This document shows positions 54,345-63,582 of a stretch of DNA of 64,000 nucleotides, in pieces. The notes beneath the pieces are model-generated. The model saw only the letters and a program-made list of their open reading frames with translations, was not told the origin of the DNA and made no database searches. This DNA is from Hyalangium ruber (GTDB lineage: Bacteria; Myxococcota; Myxococcia; Myxococcales; Myxococcaceae). Position 1 is the stretch's first letter, and the number at the start of each line of letters is the position of its first letter. Where the stretch lies: contig NZ_JAXIVS010000008.1 of NCBI RefSeq assembly GCF_034259325.1, forward strand, positions 310,001 to 374,000. The letters run 5' to 3'. The position numbers were made by a program, and so were the translations under genes.

Positions 54345-55154
54345 CTAGGTGCTCTTCTCGCGGACCGCCCGTTGCGCGATGCGGTCCACCAGGCCCGGGG
54401 CCACGAGCTTGAGGAACATGCCCACCTTGGCCTTCGCCGTCATCACCACCTCGCGCTCGCGGCGTTCGATTGCACGGACGATCTGCGACACGCACTCCTC
54501 CAAGGGCATGGTGTCCTTGCCCTCGTCGCGCTTGCTCTCCTGGTGCGGCTTGCCATCCGGCCCCAACGCCCGCGCACGGATGTCCGTGGCCACGAACCCC
54601 GGTGACACCACCAGCACGTCCACCCCCGTGCCCAGCAGCTCGATGCGCAGCGAGTCGAAGAACCCCTGCATGGCGTGCTTGCTCGCGGCGTAGGCGCTCC
54701 GCGTCGGCACCCCCGTCTTTCCCGTCAGCGAGGAGATCGCCACCAGCAGCCCCTTACGCTCCTTCAGGTGGGGCAGGGCGGCGTGCGTGCAGTACACCGA
54801 CCCCAGGTAGTTCACCCGCATGATCCGCTCGAAGAGCGTCAGGTCCTCGATCTCCTCGAAGCGCGCCCACATCGAGATGCCCGCGTTGTTCACCAGCACG
54901 TCGACGCCGCCAAAGGCCTCCACCGCGCGCTCGATCATGCGCCGGCAGGCCTCCGGCTCCGCCACGTCCGTCCCTACCGTGACTGCGCGGCCGCCTGCCT
55001 GCTCGCAGCGCTTGCGCACCTGAGCGAGTGCCTCTTCTCCACGCGCCGCGAGCACCAGGTTCGCGCCCCGTGAAGCCAGCGCCACGGCGAGCTCCTCGCC
55101 GATCCCCGCCGACGCTCCCGTGATGATGACCGTCTTCCCTTGCATGGTGGACAT
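54345..55154 (-). CDS. Short-chain dehydrogenase/reductase
   Basis: 269 residues, cytoplasmic. A classical SDR: TGASAGIGEE (cofactor loop), NNAG, the serine in ISSLTG, and the catalytic YAASK. GKTVIITGASAG and VSPGFVATDIRARAL are also characteristic. The open frame continues far upstream antisense to the helicase; the start at 55154 is where the SDR fold begins. The C-terminal 25 residues (MFLKLVAPGLVDRIAQRAVR) form an extra amphipathic helix that may bind membranes, as in DHRS7-type SDRs. Substrate unknown. Confidence 0.9.
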   Translation of the reverse strand: MSTMQGKTVIITGASAGIGEELAVALASRGANLVLAARGEEALAQVRKRCEQAGGRAVTVGTDVAEPEACRRMIERAVEAFGGVDVLVNNAGISMWARFEEIEDLTLFERIMRVNYLGSVYCTHAALPHLKERKGLLVAISSLTGKTGVPTRSAYAASKHAMQGFFDSLRIELLGTGVDVLVVSPGFVATDIRARALGPDGKPHQESKRDEGKDTMPLEECVSQIVRAIERREREVVMTAKAKVGMFLKLVAPGLVDRIAQRAVREKST

Positions 55155-55217
55155 GCGGCCATTCTCGCAAAGATTCTCCGGAATTCCCCCCTTCCAGCGC
55201 CTAGATTCCACCCCCTG

Positions 55218-57761
55218 ATGATGGCGACCCCCGAGAAACGCGCTCCCCTGGCCGCTCTGCTCCCCAAGCCCGGCGAGCCGCCCCTGGACTCCGACGAGAT
55301 CCTCAACCGCTTCGTCGGCTACGTGTCCGACACGGGGCTGTCGCTCTACCCGGCGCAGGAGGAGGCCATCCTCGAGCTGCTCGCGGGCAAGCACCTGTTC
55401 CTCAAGACGCCCACCGGCTCCGGCAAGTCCCTGGTCGCCGTGGCGCTCCACTTCAAGGCCATGGCCGAGGGCAAGGTCTCCTATTACACCTGCCCCATCA
55501 AGGCGCTGGTGAACGAGAAGTTCTTCGCCCTCTGTGACGCGTTCGGCCCCGAGAACGTGGGCATGCTCACCGGCGACGCCAGCATCAACCGCGAGGCGAA
55601 GATCATCTGCTGCACCGCGGAGATCCTCTCCAACATGGCCCTGCGCGACTCGCAGGCCCCGGTGGACTACGTGGTGATGGACGAGTTCCACTATTACTCG
55701 GACCGCGAGCGCGGCACCGCCTGGCAGATTCCGCTGCTGGGCCTGCCCAAGGCCACGTTCTTGATGATGTCGGCCACGCTCGGCGACACGCACATCATCG
55801 AGGAGGGGCTGCAGAAGCTCACCGGCAAGGAAGTCGTCTCCGTGCTCAGCGCGCAGCGCCCGGTGCCGCTGGACTTCGAGTACCGGGAGACTCCGCTCCA
55901 CGAGACGATCCAGGAGCTGGTGGAGAAGGGGAAGTACCCCATCTACCTGGTGAACTTCACGCAGCGGGCGGCGGCCGAGCAGGCGCAGAACCTCATGAGC
56001 GTGGACTTCTGCTCCAAGGAGGAGAAGGAGGCCATCCGGCAGGTGCTGATGGATGCGCCTTTCGACACGCCCTACGGCAAGGAGTTCCAGCGCTTCCTGC
56101 GCCACGGCGTGGGCATGCACCACGCGGGCCTGCTGCCCAAGTACCGGCTGCTGGTGGAGAAGCTGGCGCAGAGCGGGCACCTCAAGGTCATCTCTGGCAC
56201 GGACACCCTCGGCGTGGGCGTGAACATCCCCATTCGCACGGTGCTCTTCACCCAGCTCTTCAAGTTCAACGGCGAGAAGCTGGCCACCTTGAGCGTGCGA
56301 GACTTCAAGCAGATCGCCGGGCGCGCGGGCCGCAAGGGCTTCGATGACGAGGGCAGCGTGGTGGCCCAGGCCCCCGACCACGTCATCGAGAACATCAAGC
56401 AGGCCCAGAAGGAGGCGGCCGGGAAGAAGAAGGCGCCCAAGGCCAAGCCTCCGCAGAAGGGCTACGTCAACTACGACAAGAGCACCTTCGAGCGGCTGCA
56501 GAACGGCATGCCCGAGCCGCTGGAGTCGCGCTTCGAGGTGTCCCATGGCCTGTTGCTCAACCTGCTCCAGAGCGACCTGACCGAGGGCAGCGGCGGCTAC
56601 CGGCGGCTGGTGCAGATCATCCAGCGCACGCACGACTCGGACTACAAGAAGCGCAGGCACCTGAAGACGGCGGCCGACTGCTTCCGCACCCTGCGCGGCG
56701 CCGGCATCGTCGACGTGGAGAAGCACCCGGGCCACGCAGTGGTGAAGGTGGCCGGGGACCTGCAGCGCGACTTCTCGCTCAACCACACGCTGTCCCTGTA
56801 CCTGCTGGACACGCTGGAGAAGCTCGACCCCACCACGGAGACGTACGCGCTGGACGTGGTGACGCTCGTGGAGTCCATCCTCGAGAACCCTGATGTGGTG
56901 CTCTATGCCCAGCTCCACCAGCTCAAGGGCGAGAAGATCGCCGAGATGAAGGCGCAGGGCATGGAGTACGACGACCGGATGGAGGAGCTGGAGAAGCTCG
57001 AGTGGCCCAAGCCCAACCGCGACTTCATCTACGGCACCTTCAACCTGTTCGCCCAGAAGCACCCGTGGGTGGGTCAGGAGAACATCCGCCCCAAGGCGAT
57101 CGTTCGCGACATGTTCGAGCGCTTCATGTCGTTCCACGACTACGTGCGCGAGTACGGCCTGCAGCGCAGCGAGGGCGTGCTGCTGCGCTACGTGGGTGAT
57201 GTCTACAAGGCGCTGGTGCAGACCGTGCCGGAGAAGTTCCGAAACGAGGAGGTGGAGGACATCATCGACCACCTGCGCGCCACGCTGCGGCAGGTGGACT
57301 CCAGCCTGCTCGATGAGTGGGAGCGGATGAAGAACCCGGAGGCCGCGCTCGCGCCCAAGCCCGTGGTGGAGCTCAAGCCCAAGGAGCTGACCGAGGACCC
57401 GAAGGCCTTCGCGGCCCGGGTGCGCGAGGAGCTGCACCGGCTGCTCCGGGCGCTGGGCCAGAAGCGCTACATGGACGCGCTGGGCATGCTGGATGGCGCC
57501 GTGGGCGAGTGGACCGCGCCCAAGCTGGAGCAGGCCATGGCCCCGTACTTCGAGGAGCACAAGGTGGTGGTGCTCACCCCGGCGGCGCGCCGGCCCGGCC
57601 TGACCTTCCTCAAGGAGGCCGGCACCCGGCTGTGGGAGGTCCAGCAGCGCATCATGGACCCCGAAGGGCACGGGGACTGGATGCTGGACTGCGAGATCGA
57701 CCTACGCGGGCGAAAGATGGATGACGGCCCGATTCTCATCCTTCGACGCATCGGGCCATAG
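55218..57761 (+). CDS. Ski2-like DEAD/DEAH-box helicase
   Basis: 847 residues from ATG 55218. Superfamily 2 motifs are intact: Q-like YPAQEEAI, Walker A TPTGSGKS, motif Ia PIKALVNEK, motif II DEFH (a variant of DEAH/DEVH), motif III MSATLGD, motif IV LVNFTQRAAAEQAQ, motif V GTDTLGVGVNIP and motif VI QIAGRAGRKG. This and HHAGLLPKY mark the Ski2/Mtr4 branch. A long C-terminal part (about 400-847), with a Lys-rich insert (GKKKAPKAKPPQKG), matches DUF3516-type helicases known from actinobacteria. Likely an RNA unwindase acting in RNA turnover or ribosome biogenesis. The stop lies inside a terminator-like hairpin. Confidence 0.93.
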   Translation: MMATPEKRAPLAALLPKPGEPPLDSDEILNRFVGYVSDTGLSLYPAQEEAILELLAGKHLFLKTPTGSGKSLVAVALHFKAMAEGKVSYYTCPIKALVNEKFFALCDAFGPENVGMLTGDASINREAKIICCTAEILSNMALRDSQAPVDYVVMDEFHYYSDRERGTAWQIPLLGLPKATFLMMSATLGDTHIIEEGLQKLTGKEVVSVLSAQRPVPLDFEYRETPLHETIQELVEKGKYPIYLVNFTQRAAAEQAQNLMSVDFCSKEEKEAIRQVLMDAPFDTPYGKEFQRFLRHGVGMHHAGLLPKYRLLVEKLAQSGHLKVISGTDTLGVGVNIPIRTVLFTQLFKFNGEKLATLSVRDFKQIAGRAGRKGFDDEGSVVAQAPDHVIENIKQAQKEAAGKKKAPKAKPPQKGYVNYDKSTFERLQNGMPEPLESRFEVSHGLLLNLLQSDLTEGSGGYRRLVQIIQRTHDSDYKKRRHLKTAADCFRTLRGAGIVDVEKHPGHAVVKVAGDLQRDFSLNHTLSLYLLDTLEKLDPTTETYALDVVTLVESILENPDVVLYAQLHQLKGEKIAEMKAQGMEYDDRMEELEKLEWPKPNRDFIYGTFNLFAQKHPWVGQENIRPKAIVRDMFERFMSFHDYVREYGLQRSEGVLLRYVGDVYKALVQTVPEKFRNEEVEDIIDHLRATLRQVDSSLLDEWERMKNPEAALAPKPVVELKPKELTEDPKAFAARVREELHRLLRALGQKRYMDALGMLDGAVGEWTAPKLEQAMAPYFEEHKVVVLTPAARRPGLTFLKEAGTRLWEVQQRIMDPEGHGDWMLDCEIDLRGRKMDDGPILILRRIGP

Positions 57762-57779
57762 CTCCGCTGGCGTTTTTTT
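57755..57779 (+). terminator. Probable intrinsic terminator of the helicase gene
   Basis: GCC/GGC and AGC/GCT pairs form a short stem around TCC with a two-base bulge, immediately followed by G and seven T residues (57773-57779). It overlaps the helicase stop codon. The stem is short, but the T run is the best on the plus strand here. Confidence 0.5.
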
Positions 57780-57860
57780 GCCTACAGCACGCAACCTTTT
57801 CTCACCTCGGACGACAACTAGGGAAAGTTCTCAAACTTCAAGGGTTCTGGAGGCTTTCCC

Positions 57861-58685
57861 ATGCAGACCAACAACTCCGTTCGCCGTCCGACCGACCACT
57901 CCGTGCAGCGTGGCGACACCCTGACCAAGCTGGCCAAGAAGTACGGCACGACGGTGGACGCGCTGGTCCAGAAGAACAACATCTCCAACCCGAACCTGAT
58001 CCGCGTCGGCCAGAAGCTCATCATCCCCGACGGCTTCGACCGCCCGACGAACCGCCCCGCCACCAGCCCCCCGGGCATGCCCGGCTCTTCGACCGGTTCT
58101 CCCTCGTCCGCCGCTCCCACGGGCGGCACGGCCCCGGTGGCCGGCGCGACCGGCGGCAATGGCCAGGGCGTGACGGCGGCGCAGCTGCGGCAGATCATGC
58201 CGAACCTCTCGCAGGCCAAGGCGGACGAGTATCTGCCGCACATCAACCGCGCCATGCAGGAGGCCGGTATCAACACCAAGCAGCGTCAGGCGATGTTCCT
58301 GGCGCAGCTGGCGCACGAGAGCGGCGGGCTGCGTTACATGGAGGAGATCGCCTCCGGCGCCGCGTACGAGGGCCGCCGCGACCTGGGCAACACCCAGCCG
58401 GGCGACGGCACGCGCTTCAAGGGCCGCGGCCCCATCCAGCTCACCGGCCGCTCCAACTACGCGGCGGCGGGGCGGGACCTGGGCATCGACCTGGTGAACA
58501 ACCCCCAGCGCGCCGCTCAGCCGGACGTGGGCTTCCGTGTGGCGGCCTGGTACTGGAACACCCGCGGCCTGAACACCCACGCGGACCAGGGCAACTTCCG
58601 CGAAGTCACCCGCCGCATCAACGGCGGCTACAACGGCCTGGCCGACCGCGAGGCGTACTACCGCCGCGCCCTCGCCGCCCTGTAG
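57861..58685 (+). CDS. LysM plus GH19 chitinase/endolysin-like protein
   Basis: 274 residues. Residues about 12-56 form one LysM domain (HSVQRGDTLTKLAKKYGT, then VGQKLIIP), which binds peptidoglycan or chitin. A Pro/Ser/Thr/Gly linker (57-102) leads to a glycoside hydrolase 19-like domain (about 105-274; ESGGLRYMEEI, RFKGRGPIQLTGRSNY and VAAWYW), as in phage-type endolysins and chitinases. FLAQLAHESGG contains the catalytic glutamate candidate. There is no classical signal peptide, so it may leave via a non-classical route, or the N-terminus may be longer. Use against prey cell walls or in peptidoglycan remodelling is inference. Confidence 0.88.
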   Translation: MQTNNSVRRPTDHSVQRGDTLTKLAKKYGTTVDALVQKNNISNPNLIRVGQKLIIPDGFDRPTNRPATSPPGMPGSSTGSPSSAAPTGGTAPVAGATGGNGQGVTAAQLRQIMPNLSQAKADEYLPHINRAMQEAGINTKQRQAMFLAQLAHESGGLRYMEEIASGAAYEGRRDLGNTQPGDGTRFKGRGPIQLTGRSNYAAAGRDLGIDLVNNPQRAAQPDVGFRVAAWYWNTRGLNTHADQGNFREVTRRINGGYNGLADREAYYRRALAAL

Positions 58686-58707
58686 TCCAGGGCGGTACCC
58701 CCACCGG

Positions 58708-60354
58708 CTACGACGCGTCGTCCTGCTGGTGGGTGATGAACTCGACGCGCCGGTTGGCGACGCGCCCCGCCTCGGTGGCGTTCGACTGAACCGGCCGGTC
58801 CTCGCCGAAGCCCTTGGGCTCCATGCGCTCGAGGGCCACGCCCTGGCCGAGCAGGTATTCGCGCACCGCCTCCGAGCGGCGCTGTGAAAGCTTGCGGTTG
58901 TAGTCGGCGGGGCCCTCTCCCGAGGTGTGGCCCTCGATGGTCACCCGGAGGATCTCCGGGTGCGTCACGAGGATGCGCGCCACCTTGTCGAGCAGCGGGT
59001 AGCTGCGGGGCTGGATGGTGGCCTTGTTGTAGTCGAAGTGGATCGTGTCGGTGAGCTTGATGCGGTCCTTCTGCAGCGACACCACCGGCTCGGTGAACAC
59101 CGGGCAGCCCAGGTTGTCCACGGGGCCGGCCTCGTCCGGGCAAGAGTCCTGCGAGTCCACCAGGCTGTCCCCATCCATGTCCACGGCGGGCTCCTCGCTC
59201 ACCATGGCCACGGCCACTTCCTGCCCATCCAGCGAGTCCGTCGTGTCCTCGGCGACCGGGCCCTCCCAGTCCTTGGGCACGCAGCCGCCCGCGTCCACCA
59301 GGCCCTTCTCCGTCGGGCAGGTGTCCTCGGCGTTGGCCACGCCATCCCCGTCGCCGTCCATGTCCGGGCACACGCGGGAATCATTCCGGCCCCCGGCGCC
59401 ACAGGCCGGCGCGCTCTTGCCGTAGGAGACGCCCAGCAGCACGCGGTAGTCCGGCGTGCCCGGCGCGTTGCCGAAGCCCAGGCCCGCCATCGCATACCCC
59501 TCGACCGACGGGTTGAGCGGCATCCGCGCGCCGCCCAGCGTCTCCACGGAGTAGCCCGTGCGCCGGAAGGGAACGGAGCCGTTGATCGCGAACTCGCCGC
59601 GCAGGCCTCGGCCCATGCTGGCGATGACGCCGCCCAGGCGCAGCTCGTGGCCCAGCTCGTCCTGGATGTTCTCGTCCGGCGTGAGAATGACGCGCGGTCG
59701 CCACATGAGGCCCGCGCTGAAGGCCCCGCGCAGGGAGTTGGAGAGGCGGCGGCCCACCATCAGCGTGGGCGCCAGCCGCAGCTCCTGGGCCAGAGCCTGG
59801 CTGTTGCCCAGCCGAGGGCTGCCCTGCACCCCGAAGGCGAGGTCCACCGTGTCGTTGTCCGCCTCCGACAGCAGCTTCACGCGCGCCGCCAGCGTGGGCG
59901 TGCCGAGCGCCAGCCCCTGCCGGGGAATGCCGGCCCCGTACTGCGTCAGGTCATCGCCGCGCTGCGCGAGCACCACGGGCAACTGCGCCGACAGCTCGAA
60001 CCGGCCCCAGAGGCCATAGGCCATGCCCAGGTGCGCCGTGGCCCGGTAGCCCACCATGGCTCCCAGTCGGGAGTCGTTGCGGAAGAGCACCAGCGGGTTG
60101 TTCTCGTAGTGGCTGGTGACGGAGAGCCGGTAGTCGCCGTCCTGCAGCAGCTCGCCCGTGCCCATCAGCATCGAGCCCACGCCGCTGGCGTTCAGCTCCA
60201 GGCGCTCCAGCTCGAAGGAGGGCAGCGCGCCGCCCTGCGACTGGGCCGAGGCGGTGGTGCCCCACAGCAGCGCCGCGAGGGCCCACAGCGGAGCGCGGCG
60301 TCGTGAGGGCGAGGAGGAAATCATCGGGGAGACGAGGGGCGTGGCTCCAGACAT
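58708..60354 (-). CDS. Outer-membrane beta-barrel with OmpA-type peptidoglycan-binding domain
   Basis: 548 residues; the start at 60354 follows GAGAGAG. The signal region is APLWALAALLWGTTASA. Residues about 45-325 are barrel-like strands, 330-410 include thrombospondin type 3-like calcium repeats (DMDGDGDGVANAEDTCP, and DMDGDSLVDSQDSCP), and 430-545 are an OmpA domain (IHFDYNKATIQPRSYPLLDK, IEGHTSGEG and NRKLSQRRSEAVREYL). It should anchor the outer membrane to peptidoglycan. It is downstream of the HYR/MYXO-CTERM gene on the same strand, 91 bases away, so the two may be co-expressed. Confidence 0.9.
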   Translation of the reverse strand: MSGATPLVSPMISSSPSRRRAPLWALAALLWGTTASAQSQGGALPSFELERLELNASGVGSMLMGTGELLQDGDYRLSVTSHYENNPLVLFRNDSRLGAMVGYRATAHLGMAYGLWGRFELSAQLPVVLAQRGDDLTQYGAGIPRQGLALGTPTLAARVKLLSEADNDTVDLAFGVQGSPRLGNSQALAQELRLAPTLMVGRRLSNSLRGAFSAGLMWRPRVILTPDENIQDELGHELRLGGVIASMGRGLRGEFAINGSVPFRRTGYSVETLGGARMPLNPSVEGYAMAGLGFGNAPGTPDYRVLLGVSYGKSAPACGAGGRNDSRVCPDMDGDGDGVANAEDTCPTEKGLVDAGGCVPKDWEGPVAEDTTDSLDGQEVAVAMVSEEPAVDMDGDSLVDSQDSCPDEAGPVDNLGCPVFTEPVVSLQKDRIKLTDTIHFDYNKATIQPRSYPLLDKVARILVTHPEILRVTIEGHTSGEGPADYNRKLSQRRSEAVREYLLGQGVALERMEPKGFGEDRPVQSNATEAGRVANRRVEFITHQQDDAS

Positions 60355-60444
60355 GAGCTCTCTCAAAGGGGAAAGACGAAGGGAGGAGGGGAGCGGCCCC
60401 GGTTTCTGGCTCCGGGGCCACTCTCGAGGGTGTCGACGGAGGCG

Positions 60445-62667
60445 CTAGCCGTGGCGCTTCCGGAGGGCCTTCAGGAGCGAGAGGGCCACCAGCCCCAGCA
60501 CCGCCAGGGACGAGGCGCCGTTGCCGCTCGCCGAGCAGCCCGCGTGACCGCCGCCCAGCAGCGCGCCATCCCACAGCTCGGGCTTCGGGGCCTCGGGCAG
60601 CGCCCGCGACATCACGGTGACGGTCGAGGTGCAGCTGGCCCGGTTGCCCGAGGCGTCCGTCGCCGTGTACGTGAGCGTCGTCTCACCCAGCGGGAAGACG
60701 CTGTCCTGGGGCGCGGCCACGCGCACCCCCCGGTCACACGTGTCCATGGCCGTCGCCTCGCCCGGCGTGACGGAGGTCAGGCCGCCCTCGAGGATCTCCG
60801 TGACGATGGGCGCGGGGCACACGATGGCGGGAGGCGTGGTGTCACGCACCCGCACCTTGCGGGTGACCGTGGTGCTGTGGTTGTCGGGATCCGTCACGCG
60901 GAAGGTCACCTCGTAGTCGCCCGGGACGCTCGCGTCGACGGAACCGCTGGTCACGATGGCGTTCGTCAGCGGACCGGCGCACTGGTCATGCGCCGTGGCG
61001 CCCAGCTCGGTGTACGTCACGCCACACTCCGCGTTCAGGGTCGCCGCGCCCTTGAGCGTCAGGTTCGGCGCCAGTGTGTCGGCCACCTGGACCTGCCGCG
61101 TCTTCGGCGTCGCGCTGTTGCCGGCCGAGTCCGTCACCTCGTAGCGGACCGTGTAGGTCCCCTTGCGGCTTGCGTCCACCGTGCCGGTCTTGACGATCGC
61201 ACCCGTCATGTCCCCGGCGCACAAGTCATTCGCGTTGGCGCCCGCATCGTTGTACTGGCCGCCGCACTCCGCCTGCGCCGAGCTCGGGCCCGCCAGCGTC
61301 AGGGTCGGCACCACGCGGTCCTGAATGCTCACCGTGGCGGTACACGAGGCGCTGTGGCCCGCCGCGTCCGTGCAGGTCAGCGTCACCGACGTCGAGCCGA
61401 TGCCGTAGGGGCCCGCCACGCTCGGCGTGCAGCCCACCAGGTCGTTGTCCTGATCCGACGAGCCGTCATTCACGTCGGCTGCGAAGCCGCAGGCATCCCG
61501 CGCGACGATCGCCACGTCCTTGCACCGGGCCACGGGCGGGTGGCTGGAGGGCGGAGGAACGATCTTGCAGGAGGCGGAGCACTCGCCGATGTCGCCCGAG
61601 GAGTCGCGCGTGCGGCCGTTGCCGTGGCCGGCATCGCACTCCTCGCCGTGGAGCGTGTCCACCACGCCATCGCCGCACCAGTTGTTGCGGCAGGACCAGG
61701 AGCACGTCTCGTTCGCGCCCTGTCCCGGCAGCGCGCGCTGGCCGTTGAGGTTGTCGCCCAGGTCGCACTCCTCGCCGGCGGGCGTCTCGGAGAGGCCGCA
61801 GCCGGCGCCCGCCGCCATCGCGCCCTGCACCAGCACGTAGGGCGTGCCCGTGTGGAGCGTGGGCTCCGGGGTGCTGTAGTCCGTATAGGTCTGCTGGCCC
61901 GGCACGGGCGTCCCGTTGGAGTTCTTGCCCAGCGCCGCGTAGGCAAAGTTGCGATCCGGGTACTGGGTGAACACCGAGCGCGCCGTGCAGCCGTTGCCCG
62001 CGAGCGCATCATCCGCGAGCTGCTGCGAGAGGGTGCCCGGGGCCATGGAGAAGAGGTGCCCGCTGTTGGCGCAGCCCACGCCCGCCACCTGGAAGGTGCC
62101 GAACTTCTCCAGCAGTGGCACCGGCGTGCCCGCGGGCGCGTCCTTATATGCGCAGCCCAGGGCCACATACAGGCCCGTGAGCCGGGGGCGCTCGACCGCC
62201 ACCGCGATGGCGTTCTCCACGAGGTTCGGGGTGTTGTTGGTGCTCGGGTCGGCGCCGATGATGACGACGTTGCCGTCGACGATGTGGCCCCAGGCCGAGC
62301 GGCTGTCGACCGCCGCCTGGAACGCGTCCGTGCCGCCCTGGCAGGCCGCGTCGCCGATGATGAGCGCGCGGTACCTCATGAACTGCTGGGCCTTCATCGC
62401 GCGCCACTGCTCCGGGGAGACCACCTCGACCGAGTGCCCCAGGCTGGCGGCGGCCTGCGCCTCGCGGCTCTGGTCGCCTCCGCTCACGCTGCTGCCGAGG
62501 ATGAGGACCTTCTGGGTGCTGTAGGCCTCTTGCTGGAGGGTGCGCAGGGTGTCCGGCGCATTCACCTCCGCGAGCGGCTCTCCACTGCAGGCGCTGGCCA
62601 CCCACGCGATCAGCACCCCCGACACTCCCCACATGCCTCTGTGCTGGCTCTTCTGATTCGAACGCAT
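60445..62667 (-). CDS. HYR-domain surface protein with lipobox and MYXO-CTERM tail
   Basis: 740 residues. The start at 62667 follows GAGGTGG. The signal region ends VASACSG, a lipobox. Residues about 45-280 form an unknown domain (VLILGSSVSGGDQS, then ALIIGDAACQGG). DUF4215-type cysteine-rich repeats follow (CGDGVVDTLHGEECD), then HYR and DUF5011 domains (about 370-695; TLTCTDAAGHSASCTATVS and YTATDASGNRASCTSTVT). The C-terminus has GGGHAGCSASG, a hydrophobic helix and a basic end (KALRKRHG). This is MYXO-CTERM, a myxobacterial sorting tail processed for surface anchoring. Having both a lipobox and a MYXO-CTERM is unusual. Confidence 0.87.
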   Translation of the reverse strand: MRSNQKSQHRGMWGVSGVLIAWVASACSGEPLAEVNAPDTLRTLQQEAYSTQKVLILGSSVSGGDQSREAQAAASLGHSVEVVSPEQWRAMKAQQFMRYRALIIGDAACQGGTDAFQAAVDSRSAWGHIVDGNVVIIGADPSTNNTPNLVENAIAVAVERPRLTGLYVALGCAYKDAPAGTPVPLLEKFGTFQVAGVGCANSGHLFSMAPGTLSQQLADDALAGNGCTARSVFTQYPDRNFAYAALGKNSNGTPVPGQQTYTDYSTPEPTLHTGTPYVLVQGAMAAGAGCGLSETPAGEECDLGDNLNGQRALPGQGANETCSWSCRNNWCGDGVVDTLHGEECDAGHGNGRTRDSSGDIGECSASCKIVPPPSSHPPVARCKDVAIVARDACGFAADVNDGSSDQDNDLVGCTPSVAGPYGIGSTSVTLTCTDAAGHSASCTATVSIQDRVVPTLTLAGPSSAQAECGGQYNDAGANANDLCAGDMTGAIVKTGTVDASRKGTYTVRYEVTDSAGNSATPKTRQVQVADTLAPNLTLKGAATLNAECGVTYTELGATAHDQCAGPLTNAIVTSGSVDASVPGDYEVTFRVTDPDNHSTTVTRKVRVRDTTPPAIVCPAPIVTEILEGGLTSVTPGEATAMDTCDRGVRVAAPQDSVFPLGETTLTYTATDASGNRASCTSTVTVMSRALPEAPKPELWDGALLGGGHAGCSASGNGASSLAVLGLVALSLLKALRKRHG

Positions 62668-62901
62668 GGCCCACCTCGGTGCCGTGTTGGCTGACACCAC
62701 CCCTGGTATTCCCTAGCCCGACTGCAACCCCCGGCCTCCTGTGCGGAGGCCCGCCCGGCGGCTTGCTGCATGCCGAAGCGATCGCGAACATGAACATCCC
62801 CGGTAGATGCGCAAGCCTGTGCGTCGAGGGCGAAGTTCTGGTTTGTCCTGAATCGTGTCGCGCGGTGGATGGAGCGGGGGCCATGTGCCACGCTCGCGCG
62901 C

Positions 62902-63561
62902 ATGCGAGGTCTTCCAGTTGCCACTCTGGCGTTAGGCGCGGCCGCGATGGTGGCTGGCTGCAGGTCCTCTTGCTCGCCTGCTCCTCAGGCGGTCATTCGC
63001 TCGGAAGTCGACTCCGGAGCGGGGCTGAAGCCCGTGGCGGAGTTCTCCCGCATCGCCGATCCGGCTGCTCGCTCGGTTGCTCTCTTCGTCGAGGCGGGGA
63101 AGGTCATCAGCCATCCGCGGTGCAGCAATTGTCATCCCGCGGACGGAGTCCCTCGGCAGGGGATGGATCAGCACCCGCATGTCCCGACGGTGTCCGGGGG
63201 CGCAGAGGGCCACGGGACTCCGGGCCTGCCCTGTACCTCCTGTCATCGGGCGGCCAACACGCCCACGGTGGGCGCGACGGTGCGGAGCATCCCGGGCAAC
63301 CCGAAGTGGGCCCTGGCGCCGGCGGAGATGGCGTGGGTGGGCAAGTCGCTGGGCTCCATCTGCGAGCAGCTCAAGGATCGCCAGCGCAACGGGGGCAAGA
63401 GCCTGGCCGAGCTTCAGCACCACATGGCCGAGGACGCCCTGGTCGGCTGGGGCTGGAACCCCGGGCCGGGCTTGGAGCCCGTGCCCGGCACGCAGAAGGC
63501 GTTCGGTGAGCTGATCCAGGCCTGGATCGACACCGGCGCCCACTGTCCGGCGCCCTATTAG
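62902..63561 (+). CDS. Diheme cytochrome c-like lipoprotein
   Basis: 219 residues. The signal (TLALGAAAMVAGC) has the lipobox VAGC. Two CxxCH haem-c attachment motifs are visible: CSNCH (about residue 74) and CTSCH (about residue 111), with several methionines and histidines that could be axial ligands. The rest (FGELIQAWIDTGAHCP) is like proteins annotated as isoquinoline 1-oxidoreductase subunit-like cytochromes. It should carry electrons in the periplasm or at the outer membrane. The redox partner is not in the window. Confidence 0.85.
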   Translation: MRGLPVATLALGAAAMVAGCRSSCSPAPQAVIRSEVDSGAGLKPVAEFSRIADPAARSVALFVEAGKVISHPRCSNCHPADGVPRQGMDQHPHVPTVSGGAEGHGTPGLPCTSCHRAANTPTVGATVRSIPGNPKWALAPAEMAWVGKSLGSICEQLKDRQRNGGKSLAELQHHMAEDALVGWGWNPGPGLEPVPGTQKAFGELIQAWIDTGAHCPAPY

Positions 63562-63582
63562 GGCCAGGACTCACTGGCCGCG

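Noticed and set aside
54345-57671. Very long open frame on the minus strand antisense to the helicase, continuous with the SDR
   Set aside because: The translation upstream of the SDR is His/Leu/Arg/Val-rich with no domain, typical of the GC-rich antisense frame; only the last 269 codons are the SDR.
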